This document shows positions 8,691 through 16,762 of a DNA stretch of 64,000 nt, in pieces. The position numbers and the translations under genes were made by a program. This DNA is from Lentzea pudingi (GTDB lineage: Bacteria; Actinomycetota; Actinomycetes; Mycobacteriales; Pseudonocardiaceae), in contig NZ_BMNC01000001.1 of the NCBI RefSeq assembly GCF_014646255.1, positions 685,366 to 749,365 of the forward strand, read 5' to 3'. The first letter of the stretch is position 1, and each line of letters opens with the position of its first letter. The notes under the pieces are model-generated. The model had not been told where the DNA came from. It worked only from the letters and a program-made list of their open reading frames with translations, and ran no database searches.

Positions 8691-10039
8691 AAGCACTCGT
8701 CGTCCTCGCCCTCGCAGCGCTGGCCTTGGTGGCGTTTCCCGCCAGCGCCACAGCCCACCCACTGGGCAACTTCACGATCAACCACCACCACGCCATCACC
8801 GTGCACCCCGACCGGGTCGAACTCGTCTCCGTCATCGACCTCGCCGAGATCCCGACCTTGCAAGAACAACCAGCCCGCCAGAGCGACTACGCCGACCGTG
8901 AATGCGACACCGTGCGCAGCAGCCTGGAAGTGACCGTCGACGGCACGCGAACGACCGTGGCGCTGCGATCGGCCTCGATCGAGTTCCCGGCAGGCGAGGC
9001 CGGGCTGGCCACCACCCGGTTCACGTGCTGGCTCACCGCTCCCGCCCAGCTCAGTGCCCCGGCCTCAGTGTCCGTGCGCGACACCTACCGGCCCAACCGC
9101 GTCGGCTGGCACGAGATGACCGCGACCGGCGACGGCATCGCACTGATCGCCCCGCCCGTCCCGGCGACGAGTTCCAGCGACGAGCTCCGCGCCTACCCCG
9201 ACGACCTGCTGGCCAATCCGCTCGACGTCCGCACGGTGGACCTGCGTGTGGAACCTGGGACCAGTGCGGCCTCCGGAACCATCGCGGCCCAAGGCGGTAG
9301 CACGTTCATCGGCACGGCCACCCGCGCCTTCACCGACCTCGCCGGCAAGCAGGACCTCACCCCGCTGATCGGCATCCTCGCCGTGCTGCTGTCCCTGCTG
9401 CTCGGCGCCTCCCACGCCGCACTGCCCGGACACGGCAAGACCGTCATCGCGGCCTACCTCGCCGGACGTGACGGCACCGCACGTGATGCTGTCGTCGTCG
9501 GTGCCACCGTCACCCTCACCCACACCCTCGGAGTGCTGCTCCTAGGTCTGACCATCAGCGCCACGAGCGCACTGGCCGGCGAATCCCTGCTGCGGATGCT
9601 CGGCGTTGCCAGCGGAGTCCTCGTCACCGCCATCGGCGCGTTCCTCCTGCGCTCCGCACTGCAGCGTCAGCCTGTCGCCGTCGGTCACGGACATGGACAC
9701 GGACACGGGCATGGACATGGACACGGACACCGTGTCGGTCGCGGTGGCCTGATCGGCATGGGCGTCGCGGGTGGCCTGGTTCCCAGCCCCTCGGCTCTGG
9801 TGGTGCTGCTCGGCGCGATCGCCCTGGGCCGCACCTGGTTCGGTGTTCTGCTCGTCCTCGGCTACGGCCTCGGCATGGCCACCACGCTCACCGCCGTCGG
9901 CCTGCTCCTGGTCCGCCTGCGCGACCGCTTGGCCGCCGTCGAACGCTTCCGGGACCGCTTCATTGCTTTGCCCGCCATCACCGCCGGGCTCGTTCTCGTC
10001 GTGGGCCTCGGGCTGACCGCCCGAGCCCTGTTCGAATAG
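8687..10039 (+). CDS. HupE/nickel-cobalt-transporter-like membrane protein with His-rich loop
   Basis: 450 residues. A signal peptide ends ASATAHPLGNF, so a His sits near the mature N-terminus. An extracytoplasmic domain of about 200 residues follows, then about six transmembrane helices, including SLLLGASHAALPGHGKT, which resembles the H-x4-D/H-type motif of the NicO/RcnA/HupE group. A cytoplasmic loop consists of eight Gly-His pairs, typical of Ni/Co handling. Likely a divalent metal permease; substrate and direction cannot be read from sequence. Coupled to the TPR gene (4-nt overlap). Confidence 0.75.
   Translation: MKALVVLALAALALVAFPASATAHPLGNFTINHHHAITVHPDRVELVSVIDLAEIPTLQEQPARQSDYADRECDTVRSSLEVTVDGTRTTVALRSASIEFPAGEAGLATTRFTCWLTAPAQLSAPASVSVRDTYRPNRVGWHEMTATGDGIALIAPPVPATSSSDELRAYPDDLLANPLDVRTVDLRVEPGTSAASGTIAAQGGSTFIGTATRAFTDLAGKQDLTPLIGILAVLLSLLLGASHAALPGHGKTVIAAYLAGRDGTARDAVVVGATVTLTHTLGVLLLGLTISATSALAGESLLRMLGVASGVLVTAIGAFLLRSALQRQPVAVGHGHGHGHGHGHGHGHRVGRGGLIGMGVAGGLVPSPSALVVLLGAIALGRTWFGVLLVLGYGLGMATTLTAVGLLLVRLRDRLAAVERFRDRFIALPAITAGLVLVVGLGLTARALFE
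9683..9730 (+). repeat. Eight tandem Gly-His hexamers inside the transporter gene
   Basis: A 48-nt run of ggNcaN units (mostly ggacac and ggacat) encoding a (GH)8 metal-binding loop. It is coding, but a likely site for slippage by 6-nt units. Confidence 0.9.
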
Positions 10040-10047
10040 GAGGTGCG

Positions 10048-10371
10048 ATGCGCGTTTCGATCCTGTTCCTGTGCTGTGCTTTCGGCCTGATCTCCTGTGC
10101 CTCGTCACCTGAGCCAGGTCCGGTCTTCGACAACGAGGGTGGCGCGGAGCTGACCTGTATGCGTCACCAGTCCCAGCCGCCAGGACCGCGCTACACCGAC
10201 GAGTCGATGCGCAGCACGGGCGAAACCTTGTCGCTGCTGCGCTACTACACCGCACACGGCAGCAAACCCTTCTGCGACAGCCACAAAGCCACCGACTTCG
10301 ACAAGCAATGGGCGCAGCTCTACGTGACCCTCGGCGCCGACCGAGCCAACGTCACCGCGCTGCTCGGCTGA
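10048..10371 (+). CDS. Small lipoprotein
   Basis: 107 residues. The signal peptide ends FGLISCASS, a lipobox with Cys17, so the protein should be lipid-anchored outside the membrane. The mature part has two further cysteines (LTCMRHQ and PFCDSH) that could form a disulfide. AGGAGG lies 8 nt before the ATG and the gene starts 8 nt after the transporter stop, so it closes this operon. No family recognised. Confidence 0.75.
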   Translation: MRVSILFLCCAFGLISCASSPEPGPVFDNEGGAELTCMRHQSQPPGPRYTDESMRSTGETLSLLRYYTAHGSKPFCDSHKATDFDKQWAQLYVTLGADRANVTALLG

Positions 10372-10594
10372 GCGCGACCCGGAACGCGCGTGGTCTCCCA
10401 GGCAGGCCGAACTGGTCGTGGGCGACGCGAGGGACGCCGATGTGCTGATCACAGCCACCAGAGGTAGTCAGGCTGTGGTGTCAGCACTCGGGCACTCCTC
10501 GGCCGCTCCGTGGTTGCACAGCGCCGGCGGCGCACGGCTTGGCTTCCAGGACTTCGCGACTGCCAATCGCGACTTCGGCGTGACCGTCCCCTGA
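10372..10594 (+). pseudogene. Fragment of an NmrA-like NAD(P)-binding oxidoreductase
   Basis: An open frame without a usable start, directly after the lipoprotein stop, reads AELVVGDARDADVLITATRG then SQAVVSALG. This is the beta-strand/loop pattern of NmrA/SDR proteins (GDxxDxxxLxxAxxGxxAVxSALG). The NAD(P)-binding glycine motif upstream and most of the C-terminal half are missing, and a stop follows after about 75 codons. A decayed gene. Confidence 0.6.
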
Positions 10595-10797
10595 CGACGG
10601 GGTCTGGTGGCAGGGGCCTCGCAGTTGTCACGGTGAGGCTCCTGCCCGCTTCATGAGGCGGCGTCGTCACGTGCGGCAGGTTTGCGCCTGTAGCGGACCG
10701 ACGGCGGCCGAGCAGTCGCGCTGATCATGCCGGAGGTCGCCGTAGTTCGTAACATCGTGAGACTAGAACTGTCGGGGATCTCTGAGTGAGGTGTTCA

Positions 10798-11166
10798 GTG
10801 ACTGCGGGCGAGACGAGCGAAGTGGCCGGCATGCAGACAAGCGACCAGGACGGCGTCCTCGTCACTGTCATCAGCGGCGAACTCGACATGATCAGCGTCG
10901 ACCGTGTGGGCACGGCATTGTTCGAGCACGCGGACAAGAAGCCGGTGGGTCTGGTGGTGGAGCTGGCCGTCGACTTCATGGGCTCGTCCGCGTTGTCGAT
11001 GCTGCTGGAGCTGTACGCGCGGACACAGCGTGATGGAGTGGAACTCGCCATCGTGGCTGTGGCGGTCGCTGCCGCTCGTCCCTTGATGGCCAGTGCGTTG
11101 ACTCAGGTGCTCCCGCTGGCTCCATCCGTGGACGAAGCAGTGAAGGCGATCCGGAAGCAGAAGTAG
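10798..11166 (+). CDS. STAS-domain anti-sigma factor antagonist
   Basis: 122 residues, a single STAS domain of the SpoIIAA/RsbV type: VISGELDMISVDRVG in the first strands and VDFMGSSALSMLLEL around the regulatory serine. Such proteins bind serine-kinase anti-sigma factors when unphosphorylated and free a sigma factor. The usual D of the D-S-S motif is Gly here, but both serines are kept. Start: GTG at 10798 behind GAGTGAGG; a GTG 12 nt upstream is possible. No partner kinase is adjacent, but another decayed STAS gene lies 1.6 kb away. Confidence 0.8.
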   Translation: MTAGETSEVAGMQTSDQDGVLVTVISGELDMISVDRVGTALFEHADKKPVGLVVELAVDFMGSSALSMLLELYARTQRDGVELAIVAVAVAAARPLMASALTQVLPLAPSVDEAVKAIRKQK

Positions 11167-11460
11167 GTACGAGGGCTCCCTCCCCGCGAACTAGTGCTCC
11201 CGCCATGGTGCTGTGGGAGACCATCGCACTGCACCGGTTCGGCGAGTCCGCATGAGCCAATCCCCCGGAAGTAGAGGACGTTCTCTGGCCGGTTCTGCTG
11301 ACATCGTGAGTGTCGTCGCTGGGCTTCCGGCTCAGCACCCACCTGTCGAGCGGCGTGAGATCGACGTTTTCGGTCCACAGCTGCTCCTCCGGACACCCAT
11401 GACCTGAGCGCGATCGTCGACGTTTCCGCCGATCGCGTCCAGCAGCGTGACCAATGCCTG

Positions 11461-11490
11461 AAAAGTGCCGTCGGCATCGGCCGCACTTTT
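11461..11490. promoter_or_regulatory. Inverted repeat upstream of the aldo/keto reductase gene
   Basis: aaaagtgc and gcactttt, a perfect 8-bp palindrome with a 14-nt centre, 23 nt before the GTG start. It ends in TTTT on both strands, so it may be an operator, a leader hairpin or a short bidirectional terminator. Confidence 0.45.
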
Positions 11491-11513
11491 CCGATGCCGC
11501 CAGGAGAAACCTC

Positions 11514-12530
11514 GTGCACACACGCCCGCTCGGCCGGACCGGACTCCAGGTCAGCCACTTCGCCCTGGGCACCATGATGTTCGGCCCGTACGGCAACCCC
11601 GATGCCGACGACTGCGCACGCATCGTCCACCGTGCCCTCGACGGCGGCATCAACGTCATCGACACCGCCGATGTCTACGGCGGCGGCGAGTCCGAGGTGA
11701 CCCTCGGCAAGGCCCTGCGAGGCCGGCGCGACGATGTCGTCCTGGCCACGAAGTTCAACGGCTCGATGGGGGCCGATCCCAATAGCCGCGGCAGTTCGCG
11801 ACGGTGGATCGTGTCGGCGGTCGAAGGGTCTCTGCGTCGTCTGGGGGTCGACCACATCGATCTCTACCAAGCGCACCACCCCGAACCCGGTACCGACGTC
11901 GAGGAAACTCTCGGCGCACTGACCGATCTGCTGCGCACGGGCAAGGTCCGCGCGGTCGGCCACTCCAACATGCCGGCGTCGGACATCGTCGAGGCGCAGT
12001 GGGTCGCGGAACGGCGAGGGCTGGCCCGGTTCCGGACCGAACAGCCGCACTACTCGATTCTCAACCGCGGGATCGAACGTGAGGTCCTGCCGGTCTGTGA
12101 GCGATACGGGCTGGGCGTGCTGGTGTGGAGCCCGTTGGCGATGGGTCTGCTCGCAGGGCGCCTTCGCAAGGGCAGCGCGGAACGGGTGTCGAGCGGCCGT
12201 CTGCACTGGGCGGGCGAACACATGACCGACGAACGCAAGCTCGATGCCGTCGAAGCGCTCGCCGGACTGGCCGACCAGGCCGGGTTGGCGTTGCCCCACC
12301 TCGCGCTGGCTTTCGCGACCGCGCACCCGTCAGTCGCGTCGGCGATCATCGGTCCCCGCACGCCTGCTCAACTCGACGACCTGCTCGCGGGCGCCGGCAC
12401 CATCCTCGACGACGACCTCCTGGACAGGATCGACGAAGTGGTCGCGCCGGGAACCGATGTCGGGCCGATTGATGTCGCCTATACGCCGCCCGCACTCACG
12501 CAGCCGAAACTTCGACGACGCAGCACCTGA
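11514..12530 (+). CDS. Aldo/keto reductase
   Basis: 338 residues, a TIM-barrel NADPH-dependent oxidoreductase. The catalytic tetrad is visible: Asp and Tyr in NVIDTADVYGGGESE, Lys in VLATKFNG, and His in LYQAHHPEP. The nucleotide-binding end is SAIIGPRTPAQLDDLL. Start: GTG 7 nt after AGGAGA, giving the standard opening RPLGRTGLQVS; upstream codons are not family-like. Physiological substrate unknown. It stands alone, followed by decayed regulator fragments. Confidence 0.9.
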   Translation: MHTRPLGRTGLQVSHFALGTMMFGPYGNPDADDCARIVHRALDGGINVIDTADVYGGGESEVTLGKALRGRRDDVVLATKFNGSMGADPNSRGSSRRWIVSAVEGSLRRLGVDHIDLYQAHHPEPGTDVEETLGALTDLLRTGKVRAVGHSNMPASDIVEAQWVAERRGLARFRTEQPHYSILNRGIEREVLPVCERYGLGVLVWSPLAMGLLAGRLRKGSAERVSSGRLHWAGEHMTDERKLDAVEALAGLADQAGLALPHLALAFATAHPSVASAIIGPRTPAQLDDLLAGAGTILDDDLLDRIDEVVAPGTDVGPIDVAYTPPALTQPKLRRRST

Positions 12531-12539
12531 TCTTCGTAA

Positions 12540-12776
12540 CCGCACCACTCCGCCTCGATCCTCGACCTCGTGGGTCAGGGCATGGGAAACCTCGAGATCG
12601 CTGGAAAGCTGCATCTCGGGGCGACGACAGTCAAGTCGCGCGTGGCCAGCCTGATGGCCAAGACGAAGACGGACAACCGCATCAAGCTCGCGCTCCTCGC
12701 GCGTGGCCTGTTGATCGAACCGCGGGAACGAAGCTCGCCGTCGTGGCCGGAAACCTTGTGGTGCTGCGCCCGATGA
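12540..12776 (+). pseudogene. LuxR-type HTH fragment
   Basis: The frame reads ILDLVGQGMGNLEIAGKLHL and TTVKSRVASLMAKTKTDNRI, a complete LuxR/NarL helix-turn-helix. An in-frame TAA at 12537-12539 cuts it off from any receiver or sensor domain, and the tail after LLARGLLIEP is non-homologous. This is the C-terminal end of a lost response regulator. Confidence 0.7.
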
Positions 12777-13094
12777 GGATCACCGAGGTAGATCAGGTGC
12801 TGCACGTGCACCCGAGCGTGAGCGCGACTCTGGCCGCGTGTGCCTGAGGCGATCAGACAGCTGATGGACGCTCTTCTGCGCCACGACGACACCGGCGAGA
12901 TTGGCCACAACAGCGCGCCGTTGGTCGAGGCCGCGTTGCTGGACCAAATCGCGCTCACCCCGACGGGCGTGGTCGCGGATCTGCGCGCGGTCACCTGTCT
13001 CGACTTCGCTGGTATCAGGGCGTTGATCAGCTGGCAGCCGGGGTGGAACAGCTGCCGGCTGCGCACCTCGGCGAAGTCATCACTCCTCGTGTGA
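12773..13094 (+). pseudogene. Broken STAS-domain gene
   Basis: From 12840 the frame carries GVVADLRAVTCLDFAGIRAL, the core of a STAS domain (compare DLSxVxFLDSSGLRAL), then loses homology at a likely frameshift near 13035. A separate short frame starts at 12773 (MRITEVDQVLHVHPSV), overlapping the preceding stop, and may be its displaced N-terminus. With the LuxR fragment it marks decayed regulatory DNA. Confidence 0.5.
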
Positions 13095-13116
13095 CCGCAT
13101 CCGCTGATCATCCGCG

Positions 13117-14214
13117 TCAGCGGCGGCCATACATCGCTTCGAGCGCGGTGCGGCGGGTGGTGACGTCGTCAGGATCGTCGCCGAAGACGAGCAGGTGCAG
13201 CGTGGCCTGGTTGACCGGGTTGTCGGTGAGGCGGGTGTCGTGGCCGCCGGTGACGAGGAGCCCGCCGCGCTGCAGCGCGGGCCGCAGTGCGGCGAGCAGT
13301 GCGGCGATGGGGGCGGCGGTGGTGAGTTTCATGGACTCCGATGGGCGGCCGAGGGCGTCGGGACGGATGGTGTGCAACGCCAGCAGCGGAACGGACCCGC
13401 TGGTGATGCGGAAGTTGAGGTCGAGCATGACGAGTCTGCCGTCGTGGGTCTGGGCGCAGTCGAGGCTGCACACACCGCGGTAGCCGATGTCCGCGGCGCG
13501 CTGGGCGATCGCGAGGCATTCGGTGAGCAGGTCGGCGGGCAGAGGCACGACGAGCCCGAAGCGGCCCCCGGTGTAGACGCCGTCGGCGTCGATGCGCTGG
13601 TCGGTCACGGCGAGCAGGCGTGCCTTGCCGTCGGCGGCGACGTAGAGCTGCACGCCCCAGTTGCGGTGGATGTGCAGGTACTCCTCGACGACCACCTCGG
13701 TCAGGATGTCGGTGAACGCGGGCAGGGTCACCAGGTCCCCTGCTCGATGCAGGTAGACGTCGAGGCTGGCGCCATGAGCGGCGTTGGTCGCTGCTTTGAG
13801 GACCCAGGACTTCTCGGCGGGCGCGACCTGGGCGAGTTCGTCGATGGTGACGACCTGGCGGCGGGCTTGGAAGCGCGGGTCGACGAAAGTGCTGATGCTG
13901 GCCTTGTTGTTGAGGTAGCCGACGAGCTCGGCGCTTTTCACGAAGCGTTCGTCGGGGTACGGGCTGAAGGGCTGCGGGTATTCCATGGACAGGCGCAGGC
14001 CGTCGCTGAGCGCTTCGGTGACGCGGGCGTGGAACTCGGCTTCGGTGCGGAACTCGCGCGAGTCGGTGCCGACGGGTAGACCGCCGTCGCGGAGGGCGGC
14101 GACAAGATTGGGTTCGGTGCCGCCCGCACTGCTGATGACCGGGGTGCCGCCGGCGACGGCGAGGGGGCGAGCGGACAGAACGTCGCGGGTGTTCCGGTGC
14201 CTGCTCGACGGCAC
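13117..14214 (-). CDS. ATP-grasp domain ligase
   Basis: At least 365 residues. ATP-grasp features: SWVLKAATNAAHGAS (ATP-binding Lys and small-residue loop), EEYLH (adenine-contact Glu), GVCSLDCAQTHDGRLVMLDL and NFRITSG (metal-binding Asp/Asn). The family joins a carboxylate to an amine or thiol via an acyl phosphate. The first conventional start in frame is GTG at 14214. Family-like sequence (RTLTDIYGPDIAVCARP) continues upstream to about 14319 with no ATG, GTG or TTG before the in-frame stop near 14484. The gene probably begins further upstream than the GTG. Substrate unknown. Confidence 0.75.
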   Translation of the reverse strand: MPSSRHRNTRDVLSARPLAVAGGTPVISSAGGTEPNLVAALRDGGLPVGTDSREFRTEAEFHARVTEALSDGLRLSMEYPQPFSPYPDERFVKSAELVGYLNNKASISTFVDPRFQARRQVVTIDELAQVAPAEKSWVLKAATNAAHGASLDVYLHRAGDLVTLPAFTDILTEVVVEEYLHIHRNWGVQLYVAADGKARLLAVTDQRIDADGVYTGGRFGLVVPLPADLLTECLAIAQRAADIGYRGVCSLDCAQTHDGRLVMLDLNFRITSGSVPLLALHTIRPDALGRPSESMKLTTAAPIAALLAALRPALQRGGLLVTGGHDTRLTDNPVNQATLHLLVFGDDPDDVTTRRTALEAMYGRR

Positions 14215-14538
14215 CGCCGGTTCCTGGGCGGGGCGTGCGCAGACGGCGATGTCGGGGCCGTAGATGTCGGTGAGGGTGCGGGGGGCGGCCAGGGTCGGCG
14301 TGAGCGCAGCAGCGGTGATGGGAGATCTCCCTTGTGGGGTTCTTGCGCGCGGATCTGAGCGTGGAGTGATGGCGGGAAACGACCGGGGGCGGTGAAACGC
14401 GCCTGGATGAGGCAGCGTCCGCTCCGGGGTGAGAGCCGCGCCTCCCGGTGTGAACCAGGACGGGCGTGGATGCCCAGTATCTCACGTTTTTGCGAGGCAT
14501 TGGACGATGTCCGGTTGCGGTCAACCAGCACGGACCAC

Positions 14539-15117
14539 TTAGGAGACTCGGCGGTCGATGGCGATCCAGTTCGTCTCCCACGTCGCTCCCGCGTCGCCGG
14601 AGAAGGCCTGCTCGAACCTGGCCTTGTCGGGCCCCTGGCGGAAGACGAGAAAACGCACCTTGATCGGGCGGCCGGCGAGCTGATCGTCACCGTAGAACTC
14701 GCCCGCGCCGTTGTGGAAGCCGCCGTACACGGCCGGCGTGAGCAGCCCGTCGCGCATGTTGACGAAGCTCAAGCTCCACCTCTTCGCCTGCGGCTCGTAC
14801 AGCCGGATGTTCAGGCCCTCGACGCGTCCGCTCGGCCCGGCGACCTTCAGCTCGACGACATTCGCGCGCCGATCCATAAGAGGGCGTACGAGGCTGGTGC
14901 CCGTGAACTGGAGCCATTCGTCCGCTGACTCCGACAGCGGCTCGGCGAGCACACGCACACTCGTGTGCCAGTTACCGATCTCCCAGTCGAAGTCGCGTTG
15001 ACCATCAGCAGTGGCCTGCGAGTCGAGGAGACTTGTGGCGTCGCCTGATGAGGCCGTCCCGACCACCATGAGGACGGAGAAGACCGGAATCAGGATTCGC
15101 TTGTATGGCAAGGTCAT
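14539..15117 (-). CDS. Secreted protein, DUF1579-like fold
   Basis: 192 residues. A signal peptide (RILIPVFSVLMVVGTASSG) precedes a domain opening DFDWEIGNWHTSV, the W-x-x-G-x-W pattern of small lipocalin-like DUF1579 proteins. Later stretches (LYEPQAKRWSLSFVN) fit the beta-barrel. Start chosen at the Met that begins the signal peptide. Divergent from an HxlR regulator gene with only 28 bp between the start codons, so the regulator probably controls both. Confidence 0.65.
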   Translation of the reverse strand: MTLPYKRILIPVFSVLMVVGTASSGDATSLLDSQATADGQRDFDWEIGNWHTSVRVLAEPLSESADEWLQFTGTSLVRPLMDRRANVVELKVAGPSGRVEGLNIRLYEPQAKRWSLSFVNMRDGLLTPAVYGGFHNGAGEFYGDDQLAGRPIKVRFLVFRQGPDKARFEQAFSGDAGATWETNWIAIDRRVS

Positions 15118-15145
15118 GGCCTGACTATGCGAGCGGAGTGAGGCC

Positions 15146-15565
15146 ATGGACAAGAAGGCACCTACGGGTAACCCCTCACGCCCCAACCCGTTGCCCGGCT
15201 GCCCGATGGCCGCCGCGTTCGCGGCGATCGGCGGAAAGTGGAAACTGACCCTCCTCTACTGGCTCGCCCACGGCGAGTTCCACTTCGCCGGGCTGCGCCG
15301 CCGGGGCGCGCCGATCACTCCCAAGGTGCTGGCCGAGCAGTTGCGCCAACTCGAGGCCGACGGGCTGGTAGAACGCGTGGTGACCGGACCAGTTCCCGCG
15401 CCCGTCATCTATCGGCTCACGCCTTACGGGCAGACGGTCCTACCCGTCGTCGAGGGAGTTCGTAGGTGGGGCGAGGTTCATCTCCGGCGCACGCACGGCG
15501 AGATCGCGCAGCCAGTTCCGCTGAGCTGCGCCGACTCGATCACACTGCTGGCGCGGCGCTGCTGA
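15146..15565 (+). CDS. HxlR-family transcriptional regulator
   Basis: 139 residues. The MarR-like winged helix of the HxlR group: PGCPMAAAFAAIGGKWKLTL with the N-terminal Cys often used for thiol or aldehyde sensing in this family, then LRRRGAPITPKVLAEQLRQL (recognition helix) and the wing. Start: ATG behind GCGGAGTGAGG. Divergent from the secreted DUF1579-like gene, its likely target. Confidence 0.88.
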   Translation: MDKKAPTGNPSRPNPLPGCPMAAAFAAIGGKWKLTLLYWLAHGEFHFAGLRRRGAPITPKVLAEQLRQLEADGLVERVVTGPVPAPVIYRLTPYGQTVLPVVEGVRRWGEVHLRRTHGEIAQPVPLSCADSITLLARRC

Positions 15566-15811
15566 ACAAAGGCGTTCCTGGCTCCATGGATTCTGATCGC
15601 CTCTGCCGAACACCGGAGCAGGCGGGAGCGGTGCTAACCGATCCATGGTGAAACATCTGCGGCATCGCCGAATCATCCGCATCGGATCGGCCGGTTCGGT
15701 TTCCTCATCCGGGGTGACGTGGTCGCCGGATGACCTCGCGCCGTATCATCCGCCGTGAGTGCGTTGAGAATCCAGCGCCGCGAACTCGCTCCGGTCGAAA
15801 GGCGACGCGGC

Positions 15812-16600
15812 ATGGATGACCTCACGAACCTGCCCGGGCAGGAAAAGACGCACCCCGCCGACGACGCTGAGCGGCTCGACCCGGTGGAGCGGGTGGACGA
15901 GGCGACTACCGCGCTGGCGATGCTGCGCGATGGATTCACCGCACAGGAGCCTCTCGAAGAAGTATTGCAGCGCCTCGCTGACACCGCGACGAGAGCGATC
16001 CAGGACGCGGACGCTGTCACGATCACCGTTGACCCCGAGCGACCGAGAACTGTGGCAGCCAGCGACACCACTCTCATCGACATCGACGAGAAGCAGTACA
16101 GCGCCAACCGCGGTCCTTGCCTGGAGGCTGCCCGCACCCTGAGCGCTGTGCGCGCTGTCGTCGGCGAAAACAGTGATACCTGGCCGGAATTCGAGTCAGC
16201 GGCGGACCAACACGGCGTACGCGCCTACCTGTCCGTGCCCGTGATGCTGCCGGCGTCGGATCGCAACGATGCCGTGCACATGGGATCGCTCAACATCTAC
16301 AGCTACAGCGCGACGGCGTTCGACCCGTTCGACGAGAGCGTGATGCTGTTGTTCACCACCGCGGCCGGTGCTGCCATCGCCAACGCTCACCAGTGGCAGA
16401 GATCCCGCGAGCAGATCAAGCACCTCGAGACCGCGATGGCCTCGCGAGCGGCGATCGAACAAGCGAAGGGAGTCCTCATGGCGGTGCACTCCTGTACGGC
16501 TGACGAGGCCTTCACCATGCTCGTTCAGCAGTCCCAGAACGAGAACGTCAAACTCCGCGACGTCGCGAAGAACCTCCTCGACAAGGTGTCTCGCACCTGA
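15812..16600 (+). CDS. GAF-ANTAR regulator (putative transcription antiterminator)
   Basis: 262 residues. A GAF sensor domain spans about residues 40-180 (NRGPCLEAARTLSAV, YLSVPVMLPA). A C-terminal ANTAR RNA-binding domain covers about 195-255 (RAAIEQAKGVLMAVHSCTAD, with the usual AI-QAKG-LM helix). ANTAR proteins bind paired hairpins in leader RNAs to block termination. Start: ATG at 15812 preceded by GAAAGG; a GTG at 15755 in the same frame is an alternative. No paired ANTAR hairpins are obvious next to it. Confidence 0.85.
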   Translation: MDDLTNLPGQEKTHPADDAERLDPVERVDEATTALAMLRDGFTAQEPLEEVLQRLADTATRAIQDADAVTITVDPERPRTVAASDTTLIDIDEKQYSANRGPCLEAARTLSAVRAVVGENSDTWPEFESAADQHGVRAYLSVPVMLPASDRNDAVHMGSLNIYSYSATAFDPFDESVMLLFTTAAGAAIANAHQWQRSREQIKHLETAMASRAAIEQAKGVLMAVHSCTADEAFTMLVQQSQNENVKLRDVAKNLLDKVSRT

Positions 16601-16762
16601 GTGCGCGTCCCGCTGGCCGGAATCCTTACCTCGCAACAGCATGCGGGTTGTGCGCAGGGTAGGTGTGCTTGGATCTCTGCCCAACCTGGTCATCGCGTCG
16701 GATAGTTCGAGCGCGAGTACGAACCGGCGGATCGTCAGGACAACTCGATGCGGTCGGCTTGC

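Noticed and set aside
9683..9730. Short tandem repeats considered as a CRISPR-like or satellite array
   Set aside because: In-frame Gly-His codons of a membrane transporter loop; 6-nt units, no spacers. No CRISPR array or cas gene was seen in the window.
11167..11460. Possible small gene in the gap before the aldo/keto reductase (minus-strand frame around 11332-11523)
   Set aside because: No start with a ribosome-binding site, no family resemblance, overlaps the reductase start.
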